DNA of 64,000 nucleotides, from positions 171,257 through 235,256 of the forward strand of contig JBAVVD010000009.1 of the NCBI GenBank assembly GCA_049697115.1. Reading direction: 5' to 3'. Source of the stretch: JBAVVD01 sp049697115 (GTDB lineage: Bacteria; Acidobacteriota; Aminicenantia; Aminicenantales; UBA4085). The position numbers and the translations under genes were made by a program. The notes under the pieces were generated by a model. It was not told the DNA's origin. It did not search any database and saw only the letters and a program-made list of their open reading frames with translations. Position 1 is the stretch's first letter; every line of letters starts with the position of its first letter. Below, in pieces: positions 1 to 8,086 of this stretch.

Positions 1-1578
1 ATGCCCCGGAAAAATTTCATCACCCACTCCATCGCTTTTCTGAAGTTATTCTTCTTCTATGTCTTTGTCCTGGCCGCTCCGAGCTCTCTCCTCTGGCTGA
101 CCTTCTCGCGGAAAAAATTCAAACACCTCTTCTGGTCATTTTCCAATCGCGTTTATATTTCTTTTATTGCTGTCGCCCTCATTCCTCTTTTTCTCTTTAC
201 ATTTTTCACGCGCAACTTTTTCAGCCGGATATTCTCCCAGCAATTCGTTGAGAAGGCCGAAATCCATGCCAACATGGCCCGGAGCGTCATGGATGACTTT
301 TTCTTTTTTCAGGAAGAAGAAAAGACGGAAGTCATCACTCTCCCCGAGGACCTCGTGCTCTGGATCAGCACGACCATTTCCAATGACGTCAATCTGTTCC
401 ATGAGGGGAAGCTTGTTTCTTCCAGCCGGAGGGAATTCTTCGATTCGGGACTCCTGCCCGAACTCCTGGATGGAGAAATCTATTATAAGATCCAGTATGA
501 GAACACTCCCTTTTACGCCAAGACCAGGAAGATCGGCAATTTTTCCTTTCGCACCCTCACAATCCCCTATACCTCTTTCCGCTCTCCCCTGCTCATTTCC
601 CTTCCCTTCCCGCTGGAACAACAAGAAATCTCCCAGGCGACGGCCGATCTGATTGAATTTCTTTTTTTTATTTCTATCTTTTTTATCGCCACTGTTCTGG
701 CCCTGGCCCGCGGCATCGGAACCATGATCATCACTCCCATCCAGAAGCTTCTGGCCGGAACGAAAGAGGCCAGCCTGGGCAACCTCGAAATCGCCATTGA
801 CTATAAATCCAAAGATGAGATGAAAACTCTGATCAATGGTTTCAACGCCATGATCAAAAATCTCAAAAAACACCAACAGGAACTGGCGGAAATGAGTAAA
901 AAAGTGGCCTGGGCGGAGATGGCGCGCAAAGTGGCTCACGAGGTCAAAAATCCCCTCACTCCCATTCAGCTTTCGGCCGAACATATTTTGAGAGTGTATG
1001 AAGATAAAAAGGGCAACTTCGATCAGGCCCTCAAAGAATCAGTTTCCTACATCATCAGTGAAGTCGAAAACCTGAGGAAAATCGCCCAGGAATTCTTGGA
1101 AATATCCAAGGAAACCGTTTTGCAAAAGGAATTTTTTGATTTCAGAGGGCTGATTAAAGAAACGATTGATCCCTACAAAAAAATGCTGGCCGAACGCATC
1201 CAGTTTAAAGAATCCTATCAGGGAGAGGACTTCCGCTATGAGGGCGACCGGTCCAAAATCAAAATTGCTCTGAGAAACCTCCTCACCAATGCCATTGAAT
1301 CCGTCCGAGGCAAAGGGGAAATCCGTATCCACCTTGCTCAGGCGAAATCGGAGCTGACCATCCGGCTGGAGGACACGGGTGTCGGGATCGAAACGGACAT
1401 CATTGAAAGAATCTTTGAACCGTATTTCTCCACAAAAGATGTCGGCACGGGCCTGGGCCTTCCGATTGTCAAAAAAATCGTTGAAGACCATAAAGGGACA
1501 ATCCGTATAGACAGCCGACCGAAAAAAGGCACATCGATCACCATCCACCTTCCATTGATAAAAAATATAAAAAAGTAA
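1..1578 (+). CDS. NtrY-like membrane sensor histidine kinase (5' end probably outside window)
   Basis: Membrane sensor kinase that autophosphorylates a histidine and passes the phosphate to a response regulator, which is not in this window. Two hydrophobic helices lie near residues 10-35 and 50-70, an extracytoplasmic stretch runs to about 210, and a further helix spans 216-236. A HAMP linker follows (about 237-292), then HisKA with the phospho-acceptor H313 in KVAHEVKNPLTPIQLSAEHI. The ATPase domain shows the N box (NLLTNAIESV), the G1 motif (DTGVGIE) and G2 (GTGLGLPIV). The PIQLSAEHI signature and the layout resemble NtrY-type kinases. The open frame touches base 1, so the true start may lie upstream and residue numbers are relative to the first visible ATG. 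The partner NtrX-type regulator would be expected nearby but is not seen downstream. Confidence 0.85.
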   Translation: MPRKNFITHSIAFLKLFFFYVFVLAAPSSLLWLTFSRKKFKHLFWSFSNRVYISFIAVALIPLFLFTFFTRNFFSRIFSQQFVEKAEIHANMARSVMDDFFFFQEEEKTEVITLPEDLVLWISTTISNDVNLFHEGKLVSSSRREFFDSGLLPELLDGEIYYKIQYENTPFYAKTRKIGNFSFRTLTIPYTSFRSPLLISLPFPLEQQEISQATADLIEFLFFISIFFIATVLALARGIGTMIITPIQKLLAGTKEASLGNLEIAIDYKSKDEMKTLINGFNAMIKNLKKHQQELAEMSKKVAWAEMARKVAHEVKNPLTPIQLSAEHILRVYEDKKGNFDQALKESVSYIISEVENLRKIAQEFLEISKETVLQKEFFDFRGLIKETIDPYKKMLAERIQFKESYQGEDFRYEGDRSKIKIALRNLLTNAIESVRGKGEIRIHLAQAKSELTIRLEDTGVGIETDIIERIFEPYFSTKDVGTGLGLPIVKKIVEDHKGTIRIDSRPKKGTSITIHLPLIKNIKK

Positions 1579-1690
1579 AAAGCCGGCCGGTTTAAAAACA
1601 GTTCCCACTCAGAAACATTTTCCAATCCGTGATATTTGGGAGGCTAACTCTCCTCTAGAATTTTTTCAGGTTCTGTGGAAGAATAGGGTC

Positions 1691-2194
1691 ATGGCGAAAA
1701 TTTTGGTGACTTACTTCAGTAAAACCGGTAACACGAAAATGGTCGCTGAGGCCATTTATGAGGCCCTGGCAGGACCAAAGGCCATCCTTCCTCTGGAAAA
1801 TGTCCAGGAGATCGATTCTTACAACCTCATTTTTATCGGCTTCCCCGTCCATTCCCACAGCGTCCCCTACAAGGTCGAACGCTTTCTGAAAAATATTCCG
1901 GCGCCAAAAAAAATTGCCCTCTTTTCGACGCACGGATCGCTCTCCGGCCACAGGCTCTCCCGCGAAGCCCTCGAACATGCGGTAGTCCTCGCCTCCCGGG
2001 TGAAGGTTCTCGGCACATTCTCCTGCCGGGGAAAGATTTCTATCGAAGCCCAGAGTATTTTAAACAAGTCTCCTGAGCATCATGAATGGACGGAAATGGC
2101 CGCTTCTGCCGGAACGCATCCCACGGCCACGGACCTTGAGGAAGCCAAAGTCTTCGCCAGACAGGTCCTGAATTTAAGCATGCAAGGGCATTAG
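1691..2194 (+). CDS. Flavodoxin family protein
   Basis: Small FMN-binding electron-transfer protein of the flavodoxin fold, 167 residues. The phosphate-binding loop is at the N terminus (YFSKTGNTKMVAEAI, residues 8-22), and a second flavin-contact region GFPVHSHSVP sits near residue 55. The C-terminal part is longer than a minimal flavodoxin and resembles the flavodoxin/nitric-oxide-synthase type found as stand-alone proteins in anaerobes. The gene is preceded by about 110 bases without a clear promoter and stands alone between the sensor kinase and the convergent methylmalonyl-CoA operon. The redox partner cannot be deduced from context. Confidence 0.8.
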   Translation: MAKILVTYFSKTGNTKMVAEAIYEALAGPKAILPLENVQEIDSYNLIFIGFPVHSHSVPYKVERFLKNIPAPKKIALFSTHGSLSGHRLSREALEHAVVLASRVKVLGTFSCRGKISIEAQSILNKSPEHHEWTEMAASAGTHPTATDLEEAKVFARQVLNLSMQGH

Positions 2195-2225
2195 ATTTTC
2201 CACTTCACAGACATCCATCCTTCAG

Positions 2226-2636
2226 CTACTCCGCTTCCTGTTTGAGCTCCAGCAGAACGCCGTTCAGGCTTCTGGGATGAATGAAGGCAATCCGGCTTCC
2301 GCCGGCGCCTTTCTCCGGCTCTTCCTGCACAAACTGAAGACCTTTCTTCTTGAGAGCTTCCATGGCTTCTTGAATATCGTCCACAATCACACACACATGA
2401 TGGATGCCTTCCCCCCGCTCATTCAGGAATTTGGCCACCGCCGCATCTTCTGCCAACGGAGACACCAGCTCCACAGACGGGCCGTCTTCGAATTCCAGAT
2501 GGATAAGCTTAACGTTCCGATCTTTGATCTTCTCGATTTTCCCGGCCCTCAGACCGAAAAGGCTCTCCCAGTCCGTCAGGCTTTTCTCGATATTTTTTAC
2601 GGCGATCCCGATATGGTCAATTTTTTTGATTTTCAT
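2226..2636 (-). CDS. mce: Methylmalonyl-CoA epimerase
   Basis: Interconverts the (S) and (R) forms of methylmalonyl-CoA in the propionyl-CoA to succinyl-CoA route. It is a vicinal-oxygen-chelate (glyoxalase-fold) protein of 136 residues, the usual length. Candidate metal ligands are H8 (KIDHIGIAV), H80 (GEGIHHVCVIVDD) and E130 (GVLLEL). It is the last gene of a three-gene minus-strand operon and its start overlaps the end of meaB by 20 bases, which fits the shared pathway. The mutase subunits themselves are not in the window. Confidence 0.92.
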   Translation of the reverse strand: MKIKKIDHIGIAVKNIEKSLTDWESLFGLRAGKIEKIKDRNVKLIHLEFEDGPSVELVSPLAEDAAVAKFLNERGEGIHHVCVIVDDIQEAMEALKKKGLQFVQEEPEKGAGGSRIAFIHPRSLNGVLLELKQEAE

Positions 2637-3588
2637 TCCCAGCTTTCTCTCCTTTGATCCTTTTCTTCAGTCTGTCGATCATCTCTTCAACGACCGTATA
2701 GGGATCTGTCTCGCGGCTGTAGATTCTTTCAACGAAACCATCAAATTCTGCGTCTTTAATATTTTGAGCCAGAAGCCCGTATATCTTTTCCCTGGCGATG
2801 TCTTTAAGCATCCAGGAAATAAGACGTTTTCGCCTCGACGCCTGAAATTCGCTGTCCTTATGGGCGGCGAATTTCTGAATCTCTTCCATCAGGACATCCA
2901 CGCCCGTTCCCTCTGTGGCCACGGTTTTCACCACAGGCGGAATCTCCTTGTCCTTCAGGCCAAGTTCGAGCATGGCCTTCAGCTGTCTTTCGATTTTCTC
3001 CGCGCCCGGAGAATCGGCCTTGTTAAGGATAAAAATATCGCCGATTTCCATAATTCCTGCCTTAAAAATCTGAATGTCATCCCCTGCTCCCGGCGTCAGG
3101 ACGACCAGGACGATATCGGCCAACTTGACCACTTCCACTTCATCCTGTCCCACGCCCACAGTCTCCACCAGGATGACGTTCTTTCCCGCGGCCTCAAAGA
3201 TGGCGATGGCCTCTCCCGTGGCCTTGGCCAGTCCTCCGAGATGGCCGCGGGTAGCCATGCTTCGGATGAAAACACCGGCATCCACGCTGTGACGCATCAT
3301 GCGAATCCGATCCCCCAGAATGGCCCCGCCGGTAAACGGGCTGGACGGGTCGACGGCCACAATCCCGATGTTCTTCTTTTTTTTCCGGAGATGAACAATC
3401 ATCTGGTCGACAAGCGTGCTCTTTCCGGAGCCGGGCGCTCCTGTGATCCCCAAAATGACGGACTCCCCCCGGTGGGGAAAAATGGCTTTCATCAGCTCCT
3501 GGGCGCCGGCGGCGGAATTTTCCACCAGAGATATGGCCCGCGCGATGGCCCGTGGGTTCCCTTTCAGGACTTCTCTGGCAAGCTCCAT
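2617..3588 (-). CDS. meaB: Methylmalonyl-CoA mutase-associated GTPase MeaB
   Basis: G3E-family GTPase (ArgK/MeaB) that loads and protects the cobalamin cofactor of methylmalonyl-CoA mutase. It has 323 residues, normal for the family. The P-loop GAPGSGKST is at residues 50-58. Downstream are the switch element DPSSPFTGGAILGDR, the base-proximal motif VETVGVGQDEVEV and the NKAD specificity motif. It lies 7 bases after the acyl-CoA dehydrogenase gene and overlaps mce by 20 bases, so it is translationally coupled to both. Its presence predicts a B12-dependent mutase elsewhere in the genome. Confidence 0.95.
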   Translation of the reverse strand: MELAREVLKGNPRAIARAISLVENSAAGAQELMKAIFPHRGESVILGITGAPGSGKSTLVDQMIVHLRKKKKNIGIVAVDPSSPFTGGAILGDRIRMMRHSVDAGVFIRSMATRGHLGGLAKATGEAIAIFEAAGKNVILVETVGVGQDEVEVVKLADIVLVVLTPGAGDDIQIFKAGIMEIGDIFILNKADSPGAEKIERQLKAMLELGLKDKEIPPVVKTVATEGTGVDVLMEEIQKFAAHKDSEFQASRRKRLISWMLKDIAREKIYGLLAQNIKDAEFDGFVERIYSRETDPYTVVEEMIDRLKKRIKGEKAGNENQKN

Positions 3589-3595
3589 GGAAAAC

Positions 3596-4741
3596 TCAGT
3601 ATTCAGTCAAGACTTTCTGGGCGATGATCCAGCGCTGAATTTCCGAGGTTCCCTCGCCGATCGTGGCCAGTTTCGAATCACGGTAAAACTTTTCCACAGG
3701 ATAATCCTTGGTGAATCCATACCCGCCGTGAATTTGAACGGCCATGGATGAGGCTTTGACGGCCAGCTCGCTGGCGAAGAGCTTGGCCATGGCCGACTCT
3801 TTGGGAATCTTCTTTCCCTGGTCTTCAAGAAATGCGGCTCGATAGGTCAGCAGCCGGGCCGCTTCAAGCTCCGTAAAACCATCGGCCAGCATCCATTGGA
3901 TGGCCTGGAAATTGGCAATAGGCTGCTCGAATTGAACTCTTTCCTTGGCGTATTTCAGGCTGGCCTCTAAAGCACCGGCGGCAATCCCGAGAGCGAACGC
4001 GGCAATGCTCACTCTCCCACCGTCCAGAATGGCCATTGCGGCTTTGTAGCCTGTGCCTTCTTCTCCGAGCAGATTTTCCGCCGGCACCCGGACATCCTCG
4101 AAAATCAATTCCGCGGTATCCGCTGCCCGGATGCCGAGCTTGTCTTCTTTCTTTCCCGGCTGGAAACCTTTCATCCCTTTCTCCAAAATGAACGCCGAGA
4201 TTCCATTCCGGCCCTTTTCGGGGTTTGTCACCGCCATGGCCACGGTGATTTCGGCCAGACTGCCGTTGGTGATAAAAAGCTTGGTGCCGTTGAGAATCCA
4301 CTCATTCCCCTTTTTTTCAGCCTTCGTCTTGAGGGCGGCTGCATCCGAGCCGGCACCGGGCTCCGTAAGTCCCCAGGCGCCCAGGGTTTGGCCTGAGGCC
4401 AGGCGCATCAGATATTTTTTCTTCTGCGCTTCGGTGCCGAAGAGATTGATATGATTGGAACAGAGAGAATTATGTGCCGCCACGACCAGTCCCACAGAAG
4501 GATCGACCTTGGAAAGTTCTTCCAGAATGATCGTATAGTCAATGTAGGAATAACCCACTCCGCCATAATCCGGGGGGATGATGATGCCCAGCAGGCCCAT
4601 CTCTCCCAGTTTTTTGGTCAGCGGCTCCGGCCACTTTCCCTTTTCATCATATTCCTTGATGAGCGGCTGAATCTCTTTCTGTGCAAACTCCTTGATGGAC
4701 TCCTTCAATATTTTTTGATCATTCGTCAATAAAAAATCCAT
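3596..4741 (-). CDS. Acyl-CoA dehydrogenase (short/branched-chain type)
   Basis: FAD enzyme that makes the alpha-beta double bond in acyl-CoA thioesters and passes electrons to ETF. It has 381 residues, typical of short/branched-chain dehydrogenases. Visible signatures are GAWGLTEPGAGSDAAALKT for FAD and substrate, the C-terminal IHGGYGFTKDYPVEKFYRD, and IGEGTSEIQR, which carries the probable catalytic glutamate. The start is supported by AAGGAG eight bases upstream, and a sigma70-type promoter lies at 4802-4830. Being co-transcribed with meaB and mce suggests a role in branched-chain amino-acid or propionate-linked acyl-CoA breakdown. The exact substrate chain length cannot be read from sequence. 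Confidence 0.93.
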   Translation of the reverse strand: MDFLLTNDQKILKESIKEFAQKEIQPLIKEYDEKGKWPEPLTKKLGEMGLLGIIIPPDYGGVGYSYIDYTIILEELSKVDPSVGLVVAAHNSLCSNHINLFGTEAQKKKYLMRLASGQTLGAWGLTEPGAGSDAAALKTKAEKKGNEWILNGTKLFITNGSLAEITVAMAVTNPEKGRNGISAFILEKGMKGFQPGKKEDKLGIRAADTAELIFEDVRVPAENLLGEEGTGYKAAMAILDGGRVSIAAFALGIAAGALEASLKYAKERVQFEQPIANFQAIQWMLADGFTELEAARLLTYRAAFLEDQGKKIPKESAMAKLFASELAVKASSMAVQIHGGYGFTKDYPVEKFYRDSKLATIGEGTSEIQRWIIAQKVLTEY

Positions 4742-4801
4742 TATGGCTCCTTCATTTTTATATTTTTGCTGGGAATAATCGCATTGACTTATTCATATCC
4801 C

Positions 4802-4830
4802 ATCTTACTTTTTAGCCTTTCAAGAATCAA
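4802..4830 (-). promoter_or_regulatory. Sigma70-type promoter of the acd-meaB-mce operon
   Basis: On the minus strand TTGATT and TAAGAT are separated by 17 bases, about 60 bases upstream of the acyl-CoA dehydrogenase start. Predicted from consensus only. Confidence 0.55.
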
Positions 4831-4837
4831 GAGGAAT

Positions 4838-4860
4838 CCCAAATTTGATAAATACAAAGA
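4838..4860. promoter_or_regulatory. Candidate operator shared with the acyl-CoA synthetase gene
   Basis: CCCAAATTTGATAAA plus an A-rich tail lies just upstream of the acd promoter. The same 15 bases occur at 61702-61716 upstream of the acyl-CoA synthetase promoter. The core CAAATTTG is palindromic. A role as regulator binding site is inference. Confidence 0.3.
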
Positions 4861-4885
4861 ACGGCGACGATTATTTTTCATGATT

Positions 4886-4937
4886 AATACGAACGCAATA
4901 AATGACATGACAGAATATATGCGGTGCTGGGGCCGCC
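4886..4937 (+). repeat. Solo arm of a dispersed inverted-repeat element
   Basis: This 52-base stretch begins AATACGAACGCAATAAATG and ends in GCTGGGGCCGCC. It matches the reverse complement of the right arm at 54853-54904 at about 43 of 52 positions, and more weakly the left arm at 54713-54764. It ends 11 bases before the stop codon of the ABC permease gene. No mate arm is visible on the other side of the ABC operon. Confidence 0.7.
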
Positions 4938-4948
4938 CTCTTCAGGTT

Positions 4949-6634
4949 TCAGACTTCGATCTGCGGCAGGCGATTTTCGGCGAATTTGAGGAGCAGGCTG
5001 AAGCTCAAGCCGGCCATAACGAGCAGGATGACGGTCAAGACGGCGATCTGGGCAGCACCAACGAGTCCCCAAAGTCTCAGGATTCGGGTTAGCAGAAACA
5101 GTCCGAAAATGATCCCCAAATCGGCGAAGAAAGCCAGGAGGACGTTGAGATTCTGCTTGATCGCCTTTTGCGGGTGGATCCAGGTCAGCAGGGGACGAGC
5201 CAGGTCGATCATCATCCCCACGGCCGTCATGACGACACCGGCCGACGCAGCCAAGACAAGAGCGGCCAGCAGGAGCGAGGCCTTCATCTGAAAGACGAAG
5301 GCCAGCACAACCGTGGCGGCAGCCAGGCCGAGGACGACCACGGCATAGGAGTGAAGGAATTTGCCCTTGGCCTGGTCGGTCGGCGAGACAGGGATTACCT
5401 TGGAGATCCAGAATTGGGCCCCCTCCCGGGAGTATGTGGAGGAGGCCGTCCCGTTCAGCCCGCCGCAGACGGCCATGAACAAGGCTGCAGCCAGGACGGC
5501 GATTGTCGGATTTCCGGATTGGACCAGGACCAGGAGACGGCCGAGGCCTTCCGGCTGATTCCCGGCCTTAGCCATGATGAGAAAGATGGCCGGGATGAGG
5601 ACGACGGCCAGGACGCCGTTGAGGAGGAAAATCGGAGTCCGGTTCATGAGGCGCAACTCGCGGAGGAAGATGGCCCGCACCGGGCGGCGGCCTGAAGACA
5701 CGCCGCTTTCTATCTGGTCGCGGCTGAGGATCCGCCTGGACGCGGACGTCTCGCTCAAGCCGATCAGCCCTTCATAGAATAGCTTCTTGGAGGCGAAGAG
5801 AAGGCCCAGGAATAGGGCCAACGAGATCCCGGCGAACCAGGCGGTATTGGCCAGACCGGAGGCGCTGAGACCATAAGCCAGGACCTTGGTCGCCCAGATG
5901 CTCGGCGGGAAGCTGGCGCCGACGCGCTGGACCAGGCCGTCGGGGCTGCTGAGAAGGCGGACAAGGACTTCCGGGTCGAGCTCTTCTGTCGTCGTTTTCC
6001 CGAACCAAAACTGAAATCCAAGGGCGGCCGCAATCAGAATTAGGCTGCCGACGATGATAAGGACGTCCTTTTTCCGGCCGAGGTTGATCATCCGCATCAT
6101 CCCGAAGACGAGCAAACCCCCGATGGCCAGGGGGATGACGGGGAGGAGGAGATAAATGAGCGCGGCGCCCATCCAATAGACCGGTCCACTGCGGCTGAGG
6201 AAGCCGTACACGATCAGGATGGGCAGGATGAGGGGGGCAATCGTGAGGTACTCGTTGATCAGGATGACCGTGAACTTGGACAGCATGACCTGGGTCGGCG
6301 TCAGGGGAAGGGGAATCAGCAGCTCCAGATCGCGGGAGAAGTAGAACGCGGCGATGATGTAATACAGACCGAAGATAAGGATCAGGAACTGTCCGAAGAG
6401 AATTCCCAGTGTCAGGATGGACGCGGTCTGGCCGACGGGGACCAGGGAGTCATATAGAAACTCGATCAATTTGATGTAATAGATCATCGCCGGAACGAGG
6501 CCGACGACGCCGAGGAGAATGAGCGGCACCAGCCACCAATCACGCTTGTGACGGAGGAGGTATCCCGACCTCAACAGGGACCAGCCGAAATTCACCCGGA
6601 GTGCTGTCCGAACCAGGACGCACAACCGGCTCAT
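4949..6634 (-). CDS. ABC-2 type exporter, membrane subunit
   Basis: Integral membrane subunit of a two-gene ABC exporter, 561 residues, with about 12 hydrophobic segments spread over the whole length. The frame stays open further upstream, but that part is a shadow of the ATPase gene. The start is placed at the ATG that overlaps the ATPase stop codon (ATGA, 6631-6634), giving an N terminus MSRLCVLVRTALRVNF. By eye the codon usage is richer in G+C at third positions than the flanking acyl-CoA genes, and a repeat arm sits at its 3' end, so lateral acquisition is possible. The substrate is unknown. Confidence 0.82.
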   Translation of the reverse strand: MSRLCVLVRTALRVNFGWSLLRSGYLLRHKRDWWLVPLILLGVVGLVPAMIYYIKLIEFLYDSLVPVGQTASILTLGILFGQFLILIFGLYYIIAAFYFSRDLELLIPLPLTPTQVMLSKFTVILINEYLTIAPLILPILIVYGFLSRSGPVYWMGAALIYLLLPVIPLAIGGLLVFGMMRMINLGRKKDVLIIVGSLILIAAALGFQFWFGKTTTEELDPEVLVRLLSSPDGLVQRVGASFPPSIWATKVLAYGLSASGLANTAWFAGISLALFLGLLFASKKLFYEGLIGLSETSASRRILSRDQIESGVSSGRRPVRAIFLRELRLMNRTPIFLLNGVLAVVLIPAIFLIMAKAGNQPEGLGRLLVLVQSGNPTIAVLAAALFMAVCGGLNGTASSTYSREGAQFWISKVIPVSPTDQAKGKFLHSYAVVVLGLAAATVVLAFVFQMKASLLLAALVLAASAGVVMTAVGMMIDLARPLLTWIHPQKAIKQNLNVLLAFFADLGIIFGLFLLTRILRLWGLVGAAQIAVLTVILLVMAGLSFSLLLKFAENRLPQIEV

Positions 6635-7356
6635 CGGTCGGTCAGCTCCAGGAAGATGTTCTCCAGAGTCTGCTCCCGGCGGTCGAGTGCCCGAAGCTCC
6701 TCCATCGTGCCGCAAGCGATCAGGCGGCCTTTGTGGATGATCCCAATGCGGTCGCACAACCGCTCGGCAACCTCCATTATGTGCGTGGAGAAGAACAGCG
6801 TCCCACCCCCGTCGCAATGCTCGCGCATCATCTCCTTCATTTGGTGGGCGGCCCGGGCGTCCAGACCGACCATGGGTTCGTCGAGGATCAAAGCCCGCGG
6901 GGCAGGCAGGAACGCGGCTATGAGAACGATCTTCTGCTTCATGCCGTGGGAGTAGCTCTGGATGGGGCTGCCTATAGCCGAGGCTAGGTCGAATATCTGC
7001 AGCCACTTGTCGATACGCTCCAGCCGGTCCCGGCGCGCGACGCCGTAGACGTCGCCGATGAAATTGAGGTACTCCAGGCCGGTCAGGCGGTCGTAGACTG
7101 TCGGAGTGTCGGGGACGTAGGACGTGATGGCCTTGCAAGCGAGGGGATCCCGAGTGACGTCCCGACCGTCAACCAGGATCGTACCGACGTCGGGACGGAG
7201 CAGGCCGACGGTCATTTTGAGCGTGGTCGTCTTGCCCGCCCCGTTGGGGCCGAGGAAGCCGAAGATCTCTCCCGGCGGGACAGTCAGGATCAGGTCGTCG
7301 ACGGCCTTGACTGCGCCCCTATTGTAGCTCTTGCTCACCTGGCGATATTCGATCAT
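6631..7356 (-). CDS. ABC transporter ATP-binding protein
   Basis: ATPase of the exporter with the membrane subunit encoded immediately downstream. Walker A is GPNGAGKTT, the signature is SYSHGMKQK, Walker B is ALILDEP, and the H-loop is FFSTHIMEV. The order and the DEPMVGLD sequence fit the CcmA/NatA-type ABC-2 exporters. The start at MIEYRQVSKSY is preferred over one ten codons upstream, because GGAG lies six bases before it. The stop overlaps the permease start by four bases. This gene shares the higher G+C third positions of its partner. Confidence 0.9.
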   Translation of the reverse strand: MIEYRQVSKSYNRGAVKAVDDLILTVPPGEIFGFLGPNGAGKTTTLKMTVGLLRPDVGTILVDGRDVTRDPLACKAITSYVPDTPTVYDRLTGLEYLNFIGDVYGVARRDRLERIDKWLQIFDLASAIGSPIQSYSHGMKQKIVLIAAFLPAPRALILDEPMVGLDARAAHQMKEMMREHCDGGGTLFFSTHIMEVAERLCDRIGIIHKGRLIACGTMEELRALDRREQTLENIFLELTDR

Positions 7357-7444
7357 GCTCCGCTCCCTGAGGGAAGGATCATCCAAGGATTCTGCTTTTT
7401 ATACCACAGACCGCGAGCGGGACGCCACCTCAAATTTCAGGAAT

Positions 7445-7473
7445 TTGACAATGGGCGGCAAATCGTTTAAATT
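7445..7473 (+). promoter_or_regulatory. Strong sigma70-type promoter of the YHS-type gene
   Basis: TTGACA and TAAATT are separated by 17 bases. The expected transcription start, near 7480, coincides with the first possible start codons of the downstream gene, so the mRNA would be leaderless or almost so. Confidence 0.55.
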
Positions 7474-7479
7474 CAAAAA

Positions 7480-7746
7480 GTGATGCGAGGAATGATCAAA
7501 CTCATTTTTTATTTTTTATTGGCTTATCTGATCTACCAGGTCATCCGATTTTTTCAGAGCCTGAGCCGGAGAAGTCCGAGGCCTCAAAATCCCAGGCCGC
7601 GCCTTTCGGGGATGATGGTCAAGGATCAGATCTGCAACACCTACCTTCCCAAGGAAGAAGCCATTCGGGAAGTATTCGACGGAAAGGAATATTTTTTCTG
7701 TTCAAAAGAATGCCGCCAGAAATTTCTGGAAACCAGAGAAAACTGA
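7480..7746 (+). CDS. Small membrane-anchored YHS/TRASH-type protein
   Basis: Short protein of up to 88 residues. One N-terminal membrane helix (IKLIFYFLLAYLIYQVI) is followed by a basic proline-rich linker and a C-terminal YHS-like zinc or metal-binding module. The module has MVKDQICNTYLP, then YFFCSKECRQKFLE, giving Cys near residue 52 and the pair CSKEC. YHS modules occur in metal-trafficking and heavy-metal proteins. The frame can start at GTG 7480, ATG 7483 or ATG 7492, with no ribosome site at useful distance. Because the predicted transcription start is near 7480, ATG 7483 as a leaderless start is plausible. The gene stands alone and converges on the acylphosphatase gene. Confidence 0.7.
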   Translation: MMRGMIKLIFYFLLAYLIYQVIRFFQSLSRRSPRPQNPRPRLSGMMVKDQICNTYLPKEEAIREVFDGKEYFFCSKECRQKFLETREN

Positions 7747-7791
7747 AAAAAATAATCCCCTGGTCCGGAAGGAGAAGAAGGGAACGAAGAA

Positions 7792-8076
7792 TCAGAGGGA
7801 GGACCAGGTAATCCGGAAATCTTTGAACTCTCCGGTATAGTCTTCCCAGGACACATCCACGTGTTCCACCCGAGCCATGGGAGGCCCCACTTTCAGCTTG
7901 CCGATGAGGATTTCGATCTGTTCTTTTTCTCCTTCGGCCACCACTTCCACCCGGTCGTCATAGAGATTTCTCACCCATCCGCCCAGTTTCAGGGAAGTAC
8001 CCCACCGCTGCGTGTGGTCGCGGAAAAACACTCCCTGAACCCGTCCGGAAACAAATATATGCGCGCGTGCGTTCAT
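7792..8076 (-). CDS. acyP: Acylphosphatase
   Basis: Hydrolyses carboxyl-phosphate bonds of small acyl phosphates. It has 94 residues, the family norm. The phosphate-binding loop GRVQGVFFRDHTQ carries the catalytic arginine (R23 by rough count), and the conserved asparagine is in WVRNLYDDRVEVVAEG. It follows the VKOR-DsbA gene by ten bases on the same strand and is probably co-transcribed with it, though no functional link is obvious. Confidence 0.92.
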   Translation of the reverse strand: MNARAHIFVSGRVQGVFFRDHTQRWGTSLKLGGWVRNLYDDRVEVVAEGEKEQIEILIGKLKVGPPMARVEHVDVSWEDYTGEFKDFRITWSSL

Positions 8077-8086
8077 TTCTTTATTC

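Noticed and set aside
136..984. Long minus-strand open frame of 282 codons
   Set aside because: It is the antisense of the sensor kinase gene, which has full domain motifs; the minus frame has no recognisable domain.
1581..1594. AGCCGGCCGGTTTA as a terminator after the sensor kinase
   Set aside because: The palindrome is only eight bases with almost no loop; not convincing as a hairpin.
2404..3627. 407-codon plus-strand frame
   Set aside because: Shadow of meaB and mce on the other strand; no domain and no ribosome site.
6635..7138. N-terminal extension of the ABC permease frame
   Set aside because: The frame is open, but the translation is arginine/proline-rich antisense-like shadow of the ATPase gene. 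The ATGA overlap gives a better start.
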